The notes: generated by a model not told the origin, from the letters alone. Shown: positions 33,699 through 46,041, counted from the stretch's first letter. The stretch is DNA of 64,000 nt from Adenophora triphylla var. japonica (GCA_022495995.1 JAFEMH010000990.1:310001-374000), one strand, 5' to 3'. Numbers and translations are program-made.

Positions 33699-35011
33699 TG
33701 TAATAACTCAAAAAAAAAAATGTAATAATTATAATTAATGAAAATTTATGTGGTAATAAATAATATTTAAAATTTGTCATCATTATGTAATAACTAGGGC
33801 AATTATTAGGGGGTTTTATAATAATAATTATGAGTAATAATGTAGGAATTTTAAAACGAAAATAAATATAGTAATTATTTTGTTTTGTTACGTTGCATTT
33901 CAAAAAGAATGAGCATAAATAGTTGTTCTTTATTTGATTTTTTTCCACTCACTTGGTTTGGAAGGAGTGAGTGTGCTGGTTGATAAGAGAAGAGAATTCG
34001 AGGTGGAAAAGCATTGTTGAAGGCTTTATCATATACCGTAAGAAATTTAGCTACAGTACTCGCCTAAGGTAAGGGATTATACCTCTAATTAGGTATTTGA
34101 TGTTTCGTTTCAATTCTTAGGTTTCCTTAAATTTTATTGAAAATGTCCGTTCTTGAAAACCTTAAAAGTCAACCTTGGGTTGATACTTTCTTTGACTCCG
34201 TCGAGCAACGTCTTTTGATAAAAATCAATATTTTTGATATCTCAACTTTTGATTGACTTCATGTTAATGTTCGTTTGTACATGAAGTATTATCGTTGCAA
34301 AACTTAAAATATATTCTTGAATATGAATTGATAGTTTGTTCTGCATGATCACCAAGTTAAACAACACATGTTAATGAGGATAAATTGTAATTTGGCCTTT
34401 TAGGCAACTTTGTTCACTACTGAGGATTAGAGGTGAGGTGTTCCGAAATCACTGTTTTGTATTTGTGCTCCTTGTGGGCTTTTGATTTGTTAAGGTTGTT
34501 TGACCGCTTACGTGATCATGACTCCGTTAGAATATTCGCTTTGTGATGATTCGATCATATTGTTAATTGTTATGTTTTGCTCATTTGAATAAATCTTGAA
34601 AATCATCGTTATGTTATTCGCACTACTACTGTATCATTGAAAAGAGTATTCCTTTTGCGGTCACCTCTTCTAAGTAATCGAAGGGGTCCGTATATAAACT
34701 TACTGAGTATTGTTCGCTCACCCTTTCTTATTCTCTTTTCTTACAGGTAAGCATTTGACGGAGGATAGTTTGGAAATTCTCTTACTCTTTGAAGTTTAAG
34801 TGTTTTAGTATTTAAATAATAATGTAAGACTTTTAAGCTTTGTAAGTATGTCGGTTGGGTTGTAACTGTAGACTGTTTGGTTCGAAATAATGATATTAGA
34901 ATAAATATTTATTGATGTATTCGAGGTGAATTAATTATGTATTGTCTTGGAAAGAGTAATGGACTCAAGGTTGGGACCCACAAAAATGAGATCGAGTTTT
35001 GGGTCGTTACA
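33699..35011 (+). repeat. 5' LTR of the chromovirus-like element
   Basis: It runs TGTAATAACTCA to GGGTCGTTACA (1313 bp). The TATA-like GAGCATAAATAG is near 33911; the 3' copy has GAGTATAAATAG at the same place. Confidence 0.9.
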
Positions 35012-35013
35012 GA

Positions 35014-35029
35014 ATGGTATCAGAGCCAG
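35014..35029 (+). promoter_or_regulatory. Primer-binding site, initiator tRNA-Met
   Basis: TGGTATCAGAGCCAGG, two bases after the LTR end, is the standard plant retrotransposon tRNA-iMet site. Confidence 0.9.
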
Positions 35030-35124
35030 GTTTTGGGTCCTGAGGTCTTAGAACATAGATGAAGTACTAAACTGGGGAATATAATTATTGTGGACTTAGA
35101 GAAATTCGTGTTTGCAGGTATGGT

Positions 35125-35817
35125 GTGATTAATTAAGAACGCTAGAAAGTCTAGTGCTCATCGTAGTATTCCTAATTATGATTCGGGGTCCGAATTCGAT
35201 GGTGAAATTCAGATTATTGTGAATAACCCTGAGCCTTATGTTGAACCAATTGTTAACCCCGAACAATGGTCTCTGAAGCAGCAGAAGTTAATCACGAACT
35301 GATGGTGCACGAGCTAGAACTTAATCTTGACCTTGTACTTCCTGAACCAATTTTTCCCGATCCTATATTGCCGGAACCTCTTCTTGGAGAACTTATTTTT
35401 CCCGAAATTGAATACTATCTCGAACCCCTAATGAATCTGGAGCCTAGGGTGCTTGTCCCAGAGTTTCCTTTTGTCCCTAGTGAATTATATGCTCAGGTAT
35501 GTCAGAAGCGTGATCTTTTAAGGGAACATAGAAATGAACTGTTGGAGAAAGTTGCGATGCTTGAGGATCAAATTGAGGAAATTACCGAAGAAGGGTCAAA
35601 ACATAAACCTATAGAAATTAATGATGAGTCAGACGAAGAGGAAGAGGAAGAACAAGCAGAAGAGGTAGAGGGAGAGGAAGATCCAGAAGAAGAGGAGGAA
35701 GATGAAATGGAGCTAGTTGATTATGCACCGCTTGATGTTGTGGATATTGAGTCGGATGAGGAATCCTGTGAAAGCATGGAAGATGATTACTTTGGAAGCG
35801 ACGACGATAGTGTTTGA
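35125..35817 (+). pseudogene. Extra upstream ORF with coiled coil and acidic tail
   Basis: Between primer site and gag a frame (35266-35817, with an upstream in-phase continuation from about 35125 after a frameshift) encodes a Leu/Pro/Glu-rich protein. It has a short coiled coil (KRDLLREHRNELLEKVAML) and a Glu/Asp run, ending FGSDDDSV. Its own stop precedes gag by over 200 bp. I recognise no family. Such a separate acidic protein is not a standard chromovirus component; it might be an N-terminal extension of gag that became separated, or an accessory protein. Confidence 0.5.
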
Positions 35818-36048
35818 ACACGGAATTCGTGATTAATGGAAAGTCCAATAGCTTTAATTATTATTTTTTTCTGTTTAGGAAGAATCGGGACATGTAGTCA
35901 CTAGTACTTGTATTAGTTTGGAGAATTATAATAAAAAAAAATATTCTTCTAGTAATTCACTTCTATAAATTTTTAGTCTGATTTGGATTCAGTCGGCACA
36001 AATTTAGGAATGTATCTAATATAAGTCCCATATTTTCTCAGAGCAACA

Positions 36049-37155
36049 TGTCTGGGAGGGAACGTGGCGGTAGGCGAACTTGATTCAACCGAGGTGGCTA
36101 AGAGCTAAATGCAAATGCAGGAAATAATCCGGCTGATCCTACACTAGCTGCGCTATTGGCTAACCTGACAAAAGCAATTGTGGTAGGGGTAGGACAAGTT
36201 GCTCAAGCCCAAAATCAGGAACAATGGTGGCTCCGGCCCAACAAAATGCAAATGACCCATTAGAAAGTTTTCAAAAGCAAAATCCAAAGGCATTCTCGGG
36301 GCCAGCTGGTGCAATAAAACCTGAACATTGGATGGAAAGTATGGAAAATATAATTTAAACCATGACTTGCACGGATGCACAAAAGGTGGTTTTTGCCACC
36401 TTTGTTTTAGAAGGAGGAGCGAACCAGTGGTGGAAAGCAGAAAAGCGTCGAGCCGAAGAGAAAGGAACGGAAGAGTACACGTGGGACATGTTTGTACAGG
36501 CTTTCAACAGCAAGTACTTTCCACCAAGCGTTAGAGAAAGAAAGATGGTTGAATTCTTGGACTTGGTACAAGGAGAAATGACCGTAGACCAGTACGATGC
36601 TAAATTTGTGGATCTATTGCACTATGCGCCAGCCTTCTTTGAAAATGAGAGCCAGAAAGCCCGAAAATTTGAGAGAGGTTTAAATTCGAAGATTAGTATC
36701 GCCTGACTGCACTGAAGTTGCCCACATATGCTGAAGTGTTAGATCGAGCACGCCTTGTAGAACAAGAATCAGTGGAGCTTCAAAACAAGAGGTCTGAGAA
36801 GAAAAGGGGTAGAGGATGTTCCAACGGGGACTCGAGGTCGTAGAGCCACCACGGCAATAACAACAATAAAAGGAGGATGACTGATAACAATCGCCGTTAA
36901 GGGGGGTTTCAGGAAAACAAAAATCGGATTCAAGGAAACCCTATGAGTTGTCAAACATGTGGGGATAAACATGAGACGAAGGCATGTTACCGTACTACGG
37001 GTGCTTGTTTCAATTGTGGAAAGATTGGTCACCAGGTCAAGAATTGTCCCGAACCTCTTAAGGGGACTTATAATAAGGATAAGAATGATAAATATAAGGG
37101 AAAGCAGCAAGGAAGAATTTTTTCTATGACGGCAAGAGATGACGAAGCTACGAAT
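36049..37155 (+). pseudogene. gag: Gag of the chromovirus-like element
   Basis: The start MSGRERGGRR at 36049 meets a stop at once. The gag core is clear at 36362-36706: FVLEGGANQWWKAEKRR, FNSKYFPPSVRERKM, FLDLVQGEMTVDQYDAKF, KARKFERGL. After another break, 36943-37110 has two Cys-rich motifs, CQTCGDKHETKAC and the zinc knuckle CFNCGKIGHQVKNC. Multiple stops and frameshifts make it non-functional. Confidence 0.88.
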
Positions 37156-37177
37156 GAGGTGGTGGCAGCTGGAAGGA

Positions 37178-37660
37178 GCATCTCACTTTTCCAAGATAGA
37201 CCTTCGTTCGTGATATCATCAATTGAAGGTCAAGAAGGAAAATATTGCTAAAATAGCAATTAGAACAAGGTATGGTCATTATGAGTTCTTGGTGATACCA
37301 TTTGAATTGACCGATGCTCCTGCTGTCTTCATGGATCTGATGTACATGGTATTTAAAGAATATCTGGATAGATGTGTGATTGTATTTATTGATGACATTT
37401 TGGTTTACTCTAAGACAAAGGAGGAACATGAGGAACATTTGAGGCTGGTACTTCAAATCTTACGGGAGAAGAAACTCTATGCAAAGTTTAAGAAGTGTGA
37501 ATTCTGGCTAGAGAAGGTCGCTTTCCTGGGTCATGTAATGTCTACGGAATGAGTTTCGGTGGACCTAACCAAGGTTGAAGCAGTTATGGAATGGGATAGG
37601 CCATCTACAGTTACGGAGATTAGAAGTTTCTTGGGTCTCGCAGGCTACTACTGACGTTTT
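37178..37660 (+). pseudogene. pol: Reverse transcriptase fragment, 5' of the nested LTR
   Basis: It starts abruptly at HFSKIDLRS-x-YHQLKVK (GGA to TGA stop at the x) and continues [14 protein letters not shown] [14 protein letters not shown], the catalytic VFIDDILVY, and [16 protein letters not shown] to FLGLAGYY at 37655. Protease and the first third of RT are missing, joined directly to the end of gag. The nested LTR inserted right after the AGYY codons. Confidence 0.9.
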
Positions 37661-39577
37661 TGTAATTACTCCAATTTGAGTTGTTAGCATTTTCGTTATA
37701 AAATTAACGGAAGTTTTAACATTCCTAACATTTCTAACATTTCTAACCAACCAAGGGTAGATTAGGGTTTGCCATTTAAAGATAAACCAAGGAAAGAATC
37801 TCAAAAAGCAAAAGAAATTGGAAAAATCCGAATTGGGCAAGTTGAAAAACATAAACTGCTGGATTTTTGAATTTTATTCTTCCTGTCCAAAGCCTGGAGC
37901 TGCATTTAATGAACAGTGCACGTTTACAATACCCTTCGCGCGGATCCTATTGAGTTCCCAGAGTGCCTATAAATTGAACCCTCCTCTCTCAGTTTACACA
38001 ACACAATTGGCTCATAGAAGCTGTATTCTGGCGAAAAATAGGGAGAAAACAGTGGGAATTCATTAGAATTGCCACCATTTTCTCTTCAATCTTTCCCAAA
38101 CCCCACTCACTCAAAATACTTTCAAAACACTCTCATACATACTCTCATACATACACCAATCCAAGCTCAAATCACCCCTTAGGAGGAGGATTAGAGAGAA
38201 AACATAGAGGACTTAAGTGTTATCTACTTGTTTTCTCTTTGACCAACTCTATCATCAAACCCTAAACACATTCAAGCCTTGAATCCACCCAAACACAAAT
38301 CCAAACACCAAATCTTGATACTCCTCAAGTCAAACACCAAATCTTGATACTCCTCAAGTCAAATTCCAAGCCTAGGAAGATAGGGTGTCACCATTGGTAA
38401 AGCCCTCCTTCTCTAAACCTTAAAACTCCCTTTTAACTTCTTGTTCATCTTGTTCTCCTTACTTTGATTTACTTTATGTCTAGTTTAACTTAAATCTTGA
38501 CCTAAGATGGTCATCTTGAAGTTCATCTTCATGAATGACCATCTCAAATGGTTCACATTTTAAATCTCTAGTTGATTTTTCTCTTTAATTTCATCTCTAC
38601 AAAATTCCCCTTCCCAAGCAAATGAAATGCTTAAGTCCTAATGTACCCCAAGGATGGTTTGATATAGTAGATCACCACTAAAATTTCTAGTGACTACTAA
38701 TCAAAACCTAGGGAAATGGGGACAAGCATGGATGCCAAACCCCCTTTAAAATCATGTTTTCCTTCTTGAGAAGTTGCTGTCCAGTAGCAATTTTCTAAGA
38801 CCCCAGTCCATGGTCTAATTTTTTGGACACAGATAAACTTGGAATTTGGTGTTTACTACAAAGCACTTTTTGTATCCAACATCCAGAGCTTTCCAGACAT
38901 ATTTTTACTTTATTTTTTGCGTGAGTAAAACTCCATTTTTCAAATTTTCCTTTAAAGGTCAGTTCATCAGTCTCTGGAAATCCAGATTTCACATCTGAGA
39001 TTTCCAGAAGGTTTTGGTCTCTCAAATCATCTCCAAAATGGGAAGTTCTTTTACAGAAACCTTATTTAAGGTGTTTTGAACATTTTTCATTCTCGGACTT
39101 TTCCCAGATTCTGGAGTTTTCAAGCCCTAAAGTCCATTTCAAAATCAAGTGTCCACTGCCTTTTTCATTCTGGCAGAAATGGTTTTCAACTTCCAAAAAT
39201 CTTTTGAGTACCAAATCTCAACCCAAAAATCACACCAAAAATCATGGGATCTGTCCAAAGTCTAATAAAGAATTCCCAATTTTTACTTTCCTCAGTTTCA
39301 ACTTATTTTGGCCAAAGTAACACACACACACACACACACACAAACAAATGGTTTTTATATGGAAGACTCGTTTTACGAGGCATTCCGGGTGCACACTAAC
39401 GTCCTTCCCGGCGTGTAACGTGACCTCCGAACCCAAATCTCTAATTTCGGGCATTTTTCAAAGTTTTGGCCCTTAAAACAAAAATGGCGTGGCGACTTCG
39501 GTCTTTTCGATTGGTTTTTCAAATAAACAAAAATTTCAAAAGCCCTTTCGGAAAAATTTTGGGTGCACATCATCACA
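37661..39577 (+). repeat. Nested solo LTR of an Ogre-like element
   Basis: The 1917-bp block runs TGTAATTACT to ATCATCACA and is flanked by GTTTT on both sides (37656-37660 and 39578-39582), an exact 5-bp target duplication. Removing it restores the RT frame from AGYY to RFVEDLSKI. It has a plus-strand TATA box (CCTATAAATTG, near 37967) and a CA run near 39320. Its end (AAAATGGCGTGGCGACT, then GGGTGCACATC) resembles the LTR end at 8553-8640 on the other strand. No internal domain is present, so it is a solo LTR left by unequal recombination. Confidence 0.93.
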
Positions 39578-39582
39578 GTTTT

Positions 39583-40125
39583 GTAGAAGACTTATCTAAG
39601 ATTGCAACGCCATTAACAAGGTTGATGCAGAAAAAGGCTAAATTTGTGTGGACAGAAGAATGTGAAACGAGTTTCCAAGAGTTAAAGAGGCAGTTGGTGT
39701 CTGAACCAATCTTAGTGTTACCAACATCTAATGGGAAGTTTGTTATCTATAGTGATGCGTCGTTAAATGGTCTTGGATGTGTTCTAATGCAAGATGGGAA
39801 AGTTATTGCATATGCATCAAGACAGCTGAAGAATTATGAGAAAAATTACCCAAGACATGATTTGGAGTTAGCAGCAGTGGTTTTTGCTCTGAAGATATGG
39901 AGGCATTATTTGTATGGTGTGGCATGTGAAATCTATATTGATCATGAGAGTCTTAAGTACATATTTACTCAGAAGGAGCTTAATATATGGCAACGAAGGT
40001 GGATAGAATTACTTAAGGATTATGATTGTACAATTTTGTACAATTCAGGAAAAGCCAATGTGGTAGCCGACGTTTTAAGTCGTAAGATTAGGGGGAGTAT
40101 TCATCTCTTTCGAGTCGAGAGATAG
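39583..40125 (+). pseudogene. pol: End of reverse transcriptase and RNase H of the chromovirus-like element
   Basis: It reads [19 protein letters not shown] and then gypsy RNase [57 protein letters not shown], and the final DVLSRK. This segment is open for over 500 bp and well conserved. It continues the RT fragment on the other side of the nested LTR. Confidence 0.93.
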
Positions 40126-41640
40126 ATAACTTAGGCGATCGTGAACCTCTGGCGCTGGCAATCAACGTTCGAGGAGGTAAAGGTTGCTTAGCACATTTGG
40201 GTGTGCAACCGTTGTTCATAAAGAAAATCAAGGAGGCGCAGGCATTAGACCTAGAATTAAAAGACATTTGTGCAAGTGTAAGGGGAGAAGAAAATCCTGA
40301 ATTTCGCATGATAAAGAAGGCATCTTCCGTTATGGCTCCAAAATATGCATCCCATCGGACGCTAAGCTTAAAGAAGAGATTTTGGAAGAAGCACATCATT
40401 CAAGATTCGCAATCCATCTAGGTAGTACAAAAATGTACCGAGATATGAGAGACACCTTTTGGTGGAAAAATATGAAGAGATAAATAGCTGAATTTGTTTC
40501 TCGTTGCTTACTTTGCCAGCAAGTTAAATTTGAGCACCAGAGACCTGGAGGGTTAGTACAGTCTTTACCAATACCAGAGTGGAAGTGGGAGCATATAACC
40601 ATGGACTTTGTGGTTGGGCTACCAAAGACAGTGAAGGGATATAATGCGATTTGGGTGATTGTGGATCGATTGACAAAGTCTGCCCATTTCCTCGCTATTC
40701 GATTGACGGATTCCTTGGAAATATTGGCTCAATTGTATATTAGAGAAATTTTGAGGTTGCACGGTGTTCCAATATCGATTGTGTCAGATCGGGATACTAG
40801 GTTTACGTCAAATTTTGGAAAAGCCTACAACGAGCCTTGGGAACCAGCTTATGTATGAGTACGGCCTTCCACCCACAAACAAATGGTCAATCGGAAAGGA
40901 CCATTCAAACATTGGAAGATATGTTAAGAGCTTGTACATTAGATTGGAAAGGGAATTGGGATGATCATTTACCATTGGTAGAATTCATGTAGAACAACAG
41001 TTTTCATGCGAGCATTGGAATGGCACCGTATGAAGCTCTATATGGACGAAAATGTCGTTCTCCTACTTGTTGGGATGAAGTGGGGGAAAGAAAGTTGTTG
41101 GGACCAGAATTAGTTCAGGTCACTATAGAAAAGATTCAGTCTATTAGAAAGAGGTTGTTGACAGCACAAAGCCGACAAAAGTTATATGCTGATAGACGAC
41201 GTCGCGAATTAGGATTCGAGGTAGAAGATCATGTGTTTTTGAAGATAGCATCGACCAAGGGTTTCATGAGATTCGATATACAGGAAAAGCTTAGTCCCTG
41301 ATTCATTGGACCTTTTGAGATTTTGGAACGGGTTGGGGAGGTGGCATATAAGCTTGCTTTGCCTCCGATTTTAGTTGGAGTTCATAATGTGTTTCATGTA
41401 TCTATGTTAAGAAAGTATGTTCCAGACCCGAGCCATGTGTAATCGAGTATGAGCCATTACGAATCCGAGAAGACCTCAGTTATGAAGAACAACCTATCAA
41501 GATTGTGGATAAGAAAGACCAAGTGTTGAGACGACGTGTCATTCCATACGTCAAAGTCCAATGGAATAACCATTCTGAAAGTGAAGCGACAAGGGAACTT
41601 GAAAGTGAGATACACGAGAAGTATCCACACCTTTTTGTTT
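40126..41640 (+). pseudogene. int: Integrase with C-terminal chromodomain-like tail, broken
   Basis: The zinc-binding part is at 40380-40520 ([19 protein letters not shown]). The catalytic core shows D in [11 protein letters not shown] in [10 protein letters not shown] and E in [12 protein letters not shown], with a frameshift at about 40850. The C-terminal half follows (MAPYEALYGRKCRSPTCW at 41020, [14 protein letters not shown] at 41390) and ends in a tail like that of Tekay/Del chromoviruses. Stops at 40480, 40990, 41300 and 41440 show decay. Confidence 0.92.
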
Positions 41641-41698
41641 GACAAGGTACGTCATTTGGGGACCAAACTTCTTTTAAGTGGGTAAGTATGTAATAACT

Positions 41699-42997
41699 CA
41701 AAAAACTGTAATAATTATATATTAATAAAAATTTATGTGATAATAATTAATATTTAAAATTTGAATTATGTAATAACTAGGGAAATTATTAGGGGGTTTT
41801 ATAATAATAGTTATGAGTAATAATGTAGGAATTTTAAAACGGAAATAAATATAGTAATTATTTTGTTACGTTGCATTTCAAAAAGAATGAGTATAAATAG
41901 TGGTTCTTTATTTGATTTTTTTCCACTCACTTGGTTTGGAAGGAGTGAGTGTGCTGGTTGATGGTTGATAAGAGAAGAGAATTCGAGGTGGAAAAGCATT
42001 GTTGAAGTCTTTGTCATATACTGTAAGAAATTTAGCTACAGTACTCGCCTAAGGTAAGGGATTATACCTCTAATTAGGTATTTGATGTTTCGTTTCAATT
42101 CTTAGGTTTCCTTAAATTTTATTGAAAATGTCCGTCCTTGAAAACCTTAAAAGTCAACCTTGGGTTAATATTTGCTTTGACTCCGTCGAACAACGTCTTT
42201 TGATAAAAATCAATATTTTTGATATCTCAACTTTTGATTGACTTCATGTTAATGTTCGTTTGTACATGAAGTATTATCGTTGCAAAACTCAATATATATT
42301 CTTAAATATGAATTGATAGTTTGTTCCGCGTGATCACTAAGTTAAACAATTCATGTTAACGGGGATATAATTGTAATTTGGCCTTTTAGGCAACTTTGTT
42401 TGCTGCTGAGGATTAGCGATGAGGTGTTCCGGAATCACTGTTTTGTATTTGTGCTCCTTGTGGGCTTTTGGTTTGTTAAGGTCGTTTGATCGCTTACGTG
42501 ATCATGACTCCGTTAGAATATTCACTTTGTGATGATTCGATCATATTGTTAATTGTTATGTTTCGCTCATTTGAATAAATCTTGAAAATCATTGTTCAGT
42601 TATTCGCACTACTATTGTATTATTGAAAAGAGTATTTCTTTTGCGGTCACCTCTTATTAGTAATCGAAGGGATCCGTATATGAACTTACTGAGCATTGTT
42701 CGCTCACCCTTTTTAATTCTCTTTTTTTACAGGTAAGCATTGGATGGAGGATAGTTTGGAAATTCTCTTACTCTTTGAAGCTTAAGTTGTTTAGTATTTA
42801 AATAATAATGTAAGACTTTTAAGCTTTGTAAGTATGTCGGTTGGGTTATAACTGTAGACTGTTTGGTTCGAAATAATGATATTAAAATAAAAATTTATTG
42901 ATGTATTCGAGGCGAATTAATTATGTATTGTCTTGAAAAGAGCAACGGACTCAAGGTTGGGACCCACAAAAATGGGACCGAGTTTTGGATCGTTACA
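41699..42997 (+). repeat. 3' LTR of the chromovirus-like element
   Basis: It runs TGTAATAACTCA to GGATCGTTACA (1299 bp), preceded by a purine tract (AAGTGGGTAAG, 41685-41695). It aligns with 33699-35011 with scattered substitutions and small indels. Confidence 0.9.
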
Positions 42998-44238
42998 AGC
43001 TTGGGTGCCAAAAAAAGTTAATTTAAATAGTGCAAAGTAACCAAGAAATTTTGTTTGTTTTGATTATTAAACTACTAATTACAAATATTAAACTAACAAA
43101 AATAACTCAAAGCAATGAGGTTTTGATCAGAATAAGAGAAATATTGATGGATTGGATTTCATAACTATTTTCACTCTATGATATGTTTTCATAAATGAAT
43201 CGTTCAAAGGTTCATACACTTAATTAAGGGTTGGGATGTTTGATGTTCGAATTGCAACCGTAATATTTTATTAACGTTTATACTTTCCGCTAAGTCAATA
43301 AAAAAACTCATTAAGTCTTTAAGAACAAGTGAATCTATATTCGTTTGACTTCCGCTAGTTCCTCAATTCAATCTAATCATCAAAATAATGGTTGATGCAT
43401 AAATCATTCAAACTAGTGCAACAATTTATACCCTATTAATTTAAAGGCCAAATGTATCTTATCATACAATTAAAACTTAAAAACAACTTTAAGAATATTG
43501 AAATGAACAATAACAAGACTAATTGGAATAATTAGAACTTGAATAACATAGAGATTCGATAGTTACTATATTCAATCCATGAATAAAACAAATTAGCTAC
43601 TAAGAGAGTAAGAGTCATGGAAAAGAAAACAAATAAATAAAATAAAAATATAAAAACCTGAATCTTCAATTACAATCCTCAAAAGTATAAAAAAAATTAC
43701 TTGGCTAGAGGTTTTCTATTTCTATTAGGGCTAATGTGGTGTCAAAATTAAAAAAATAATTAAATCCCTTGTTGAAAAGGAAAATCTTAGTTGTTGGCCG
43801 AAAATTCCATTCAGGTTCATGAGATTTTAGAAATTTTAGAAAAGTCCTTCAATTATGCAAAAATACTCAAAAGTCCCTGAAATTAATTCCCGATAGGTCC
43901 CTGGCATTTTGCAAAACACCCCCTCAGGTCCCTAGTGGGTGCAGTCACACGTTTTGATAGGTGAGTTCGCTCATTTGATTTGAGAAGGGACTTGATTGAT
44001 CTGGTAAGACTCAGATTTTAGCGAACTTCCGGAAGTCATAAAAATAAACACAACCACGTTAATACTATCTTACATTAAATACGAGAAATATTTTTTTTGT
44101 ACTAAAATAAATATTTATTAAATTAAATCCGATTTTACTTCGTGAAAAATAGTATCCGCCAACCGACAACTTGCCTAGGCCGGTTGTCAAACACGATCAT
44201 CCACAATCTGTATTTTTTCTAGGTTAGCACAAATTATA
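42998..44238. other. Intergenic spacer
   Basis: AT-rich; no gene or recognisable transposon. The AAAAGTCCCTGAAATTAATT-type sequence near 43870 looks like an old repeat but cannot be assigned. Confidence 0.35.
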
Positions 44239-44471
44239 CTCCTTCCGTCCCAAAATGTTTGTCCCATTTGACTTTTTTGTTGAACTTTGATCACAAATAT
44301 ATGACAATTTAATTATGTTCATGAAATTCTAAAAATTCCTATTGATTTACCATTAATAATATTATCAACAACAACTTTTAGAATTTCATAAACATGATTA
44401 ATCTCTCATATATTTGTGATCAAAGTTCAACAAAAAAGTCAAACGGAACAAACATTTTGAGACGGAGGGAG
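44239..44471. mobile_element. Stowaway-like MITE, fold-back type
   Basis: CTCCTTCCGTCCCAAAATG to TTGAGACGGAGGGAG, 233 bp, flanked by TA. Same length and inverted-repeat interior as 29890-30122. Confidence 0.92.
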
Positions 44472-45039
44472 TAATTAACAAGGTGAGTCCATATTAGACG
44501 ATAAGCTTAAGTGAGTCATAGTATAATCCTACTAGAATAAGCCCGTGTCCGAGGACACGGGTATTTTTTTTATTTATTATTTTTTAATTAAGTCCGTGTT
44601 CGAGAATACATTTTTTTTTAATTTTTTTTTTAAAAAATCTGGTCCGGGCTCATCAAGAGCTATTTTTAAGACTCTTATACTCAACTATAGATACTGCCCT
44701 CACACACCGAAAAAACAGATAATTAATATTATTTAAAAAATGTGTTTTTGTATTTCAAATTATAACCTTGCTTTTTATTAAATAAAAAGCAACCAAATAA
44801 TGAAATTACAATAATAAATGTATCCCAATCAGAGGACCCTACGTGGAAGCTTAAAACCACGCCTTCTTGTTGCGTTCCCTCACAGCCTTGTCGTTTTAAA
44901 ATTCCCACTCACCCCTCCCAATACAGTAGTAGTATTTCAACGAATCCAGACTTCTTTTGTTATTCTTCTCCAATTGCCTTCGCCGAGTCCAAAACTCACT
45001 CGAACTCAGAAGCTAACTCGCTCCTCCTCCGAAGACGCC

Positions 45040-45352
45040 ATGAATCCAACTCGAGCTTTCGTCAAGAACGTCAAGCGTGTAGTCGTCAAGGTATGTTAAT
45101 TTATTTATTTCTTAATTTTACGAACAATTTTCTCACATTTTATTAATTAATCTTCCGACTGACTGAGCTTTCTCCTTCTTCACAACTCAGATCGATCCAC
45201 GGACGAATTGTCTGCTCTACTCCGCAGAGAGCGAGAAGAACGCGGCTGACGGCGACGCGTGGAGAGATTCCGATCAGTTCAGCTTCTTAGTCCGATCGTT
45301 GAATTATTCTCATCAATTACCTATTACTCGCACTGTAATCGATCAATCTTAG
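45040..45352 (+). pseudogene. Host gene fragment; first exon resembles P5CS N-terminus
   Basis: Exon 1 (45040-45090) encodes MNPTRAFVKNVKRVVVK and ends in a good donor (AAG|GTATGT). This closely resembles the RAFVKDVKR-x-VVK start of plant delta-1-pyrroline-5-carboxylate synthetase (proline synthesis). A possible acceptor ends at 45190 (ACTCAG). The next exon would then read IDPRTNCLLYSAESEKNAAD to a stop at 45352, which does not continue as P5CS. It is therefore either a truncated or captured first exon, or the start of a different small gene I do not recognise. The GC-richer, CT-leader context upstream (44880-45035) looks like a real 5' untranslated region. Confidence 0.35.
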
Positions 45353-46041
45353 GCTTAGGGTTTCTCTTCTTCTACTTCGGCCTAGATAAATTGGCAAACA
45401 TTTGGGCGTCTCACTTGGAGTCCACTATTGTCATCAAGGTTCCGACTTTCTTTTCATCATGTGTTAATCACAGTTATTTTATGATTGTTTAATTTTGGGT
45501 ATTTTTCAATTTTTTCTTCTGATGATTTTGATTCTCTGTCTGTAGTTATCACTGGAAATGTTTTTTTTTTTTTAATTAAATATTTTTTTTTTTAAGGACA
45601 AAATGGAAAAGGGACAAAATAGTGAGGACAAAATGGAAATTTCGGCTAGTAAAACTGTTCATACCACTGTTCACAATGCCTCCCTCATTTATACTATAGA
45701 TAGGCTCTACTCCATAGCTAAACAAGAAGGATTAATCTTTCTTTTCAATAGAGAGGATGTTTTCAAAGACAAATTCTCAATTGATTAGTAAACAAATCAA
45801 TAGAGAGGATGTTTTCAAAGACAAATTCTCAATGTCTCAGTCATTTACTAATTAATCTTTCTTTTCAAAACAAATGTAGCATTTAATTTATTATCAGATT
45901 TTTTAACAAATGTGTTTATTAGTTTGTAAATTGCTTTTAAAATAATAAAATTATACCAAGTCATTCTCATTATTTAGAAACGTAACATTTATTTAGCATG
46001 AACTAAAATAGAAACTAGGATATTTATTACGAGACGATTGT
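45353..46041. other. Spacer with a 52-bp tandem duplication
   Basis: ATAGAGAGGATGTTTTCAAA with ACAAATTCTCAAT is repeated at 45748 and 45800. Poly-T runs lie at 45560-45595. No supported gene beyond the fragment upstream. Confidence 0.5.

Larger units (their letters stand above)
33699..42997 (+). mobile_element. Degenerate chromovirus-like Ty3/gypsy element (Tekay/Del-like)
   Basis: LTRs are 33699-35011 and 41699-42997, with a tRNA-Met primer site at 35014 and gag, RT, RNase H and integrase in order on the plus strand. A 1917-bp foreign solo LTR (37661-39577) interrupts RT. Protease and the N-terminal part of RT are deleted near 37150-37178. LTRs differ by several percent and the flanks (GTCTT and AGCTT) are only a rough duplication, so the insertion is old. 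The integrase tail (KVQWNNHSESEATRELE, EKYPHLF) is typical of the Tekay/Del clade. Confidence 0.9.

Noticed and set aside
33694..43002. Exact target duplication of the chromovirus-like element
   Set aside because: GTCTT and AGCTT are only partly alike; decay or an indel prevents a firm call.
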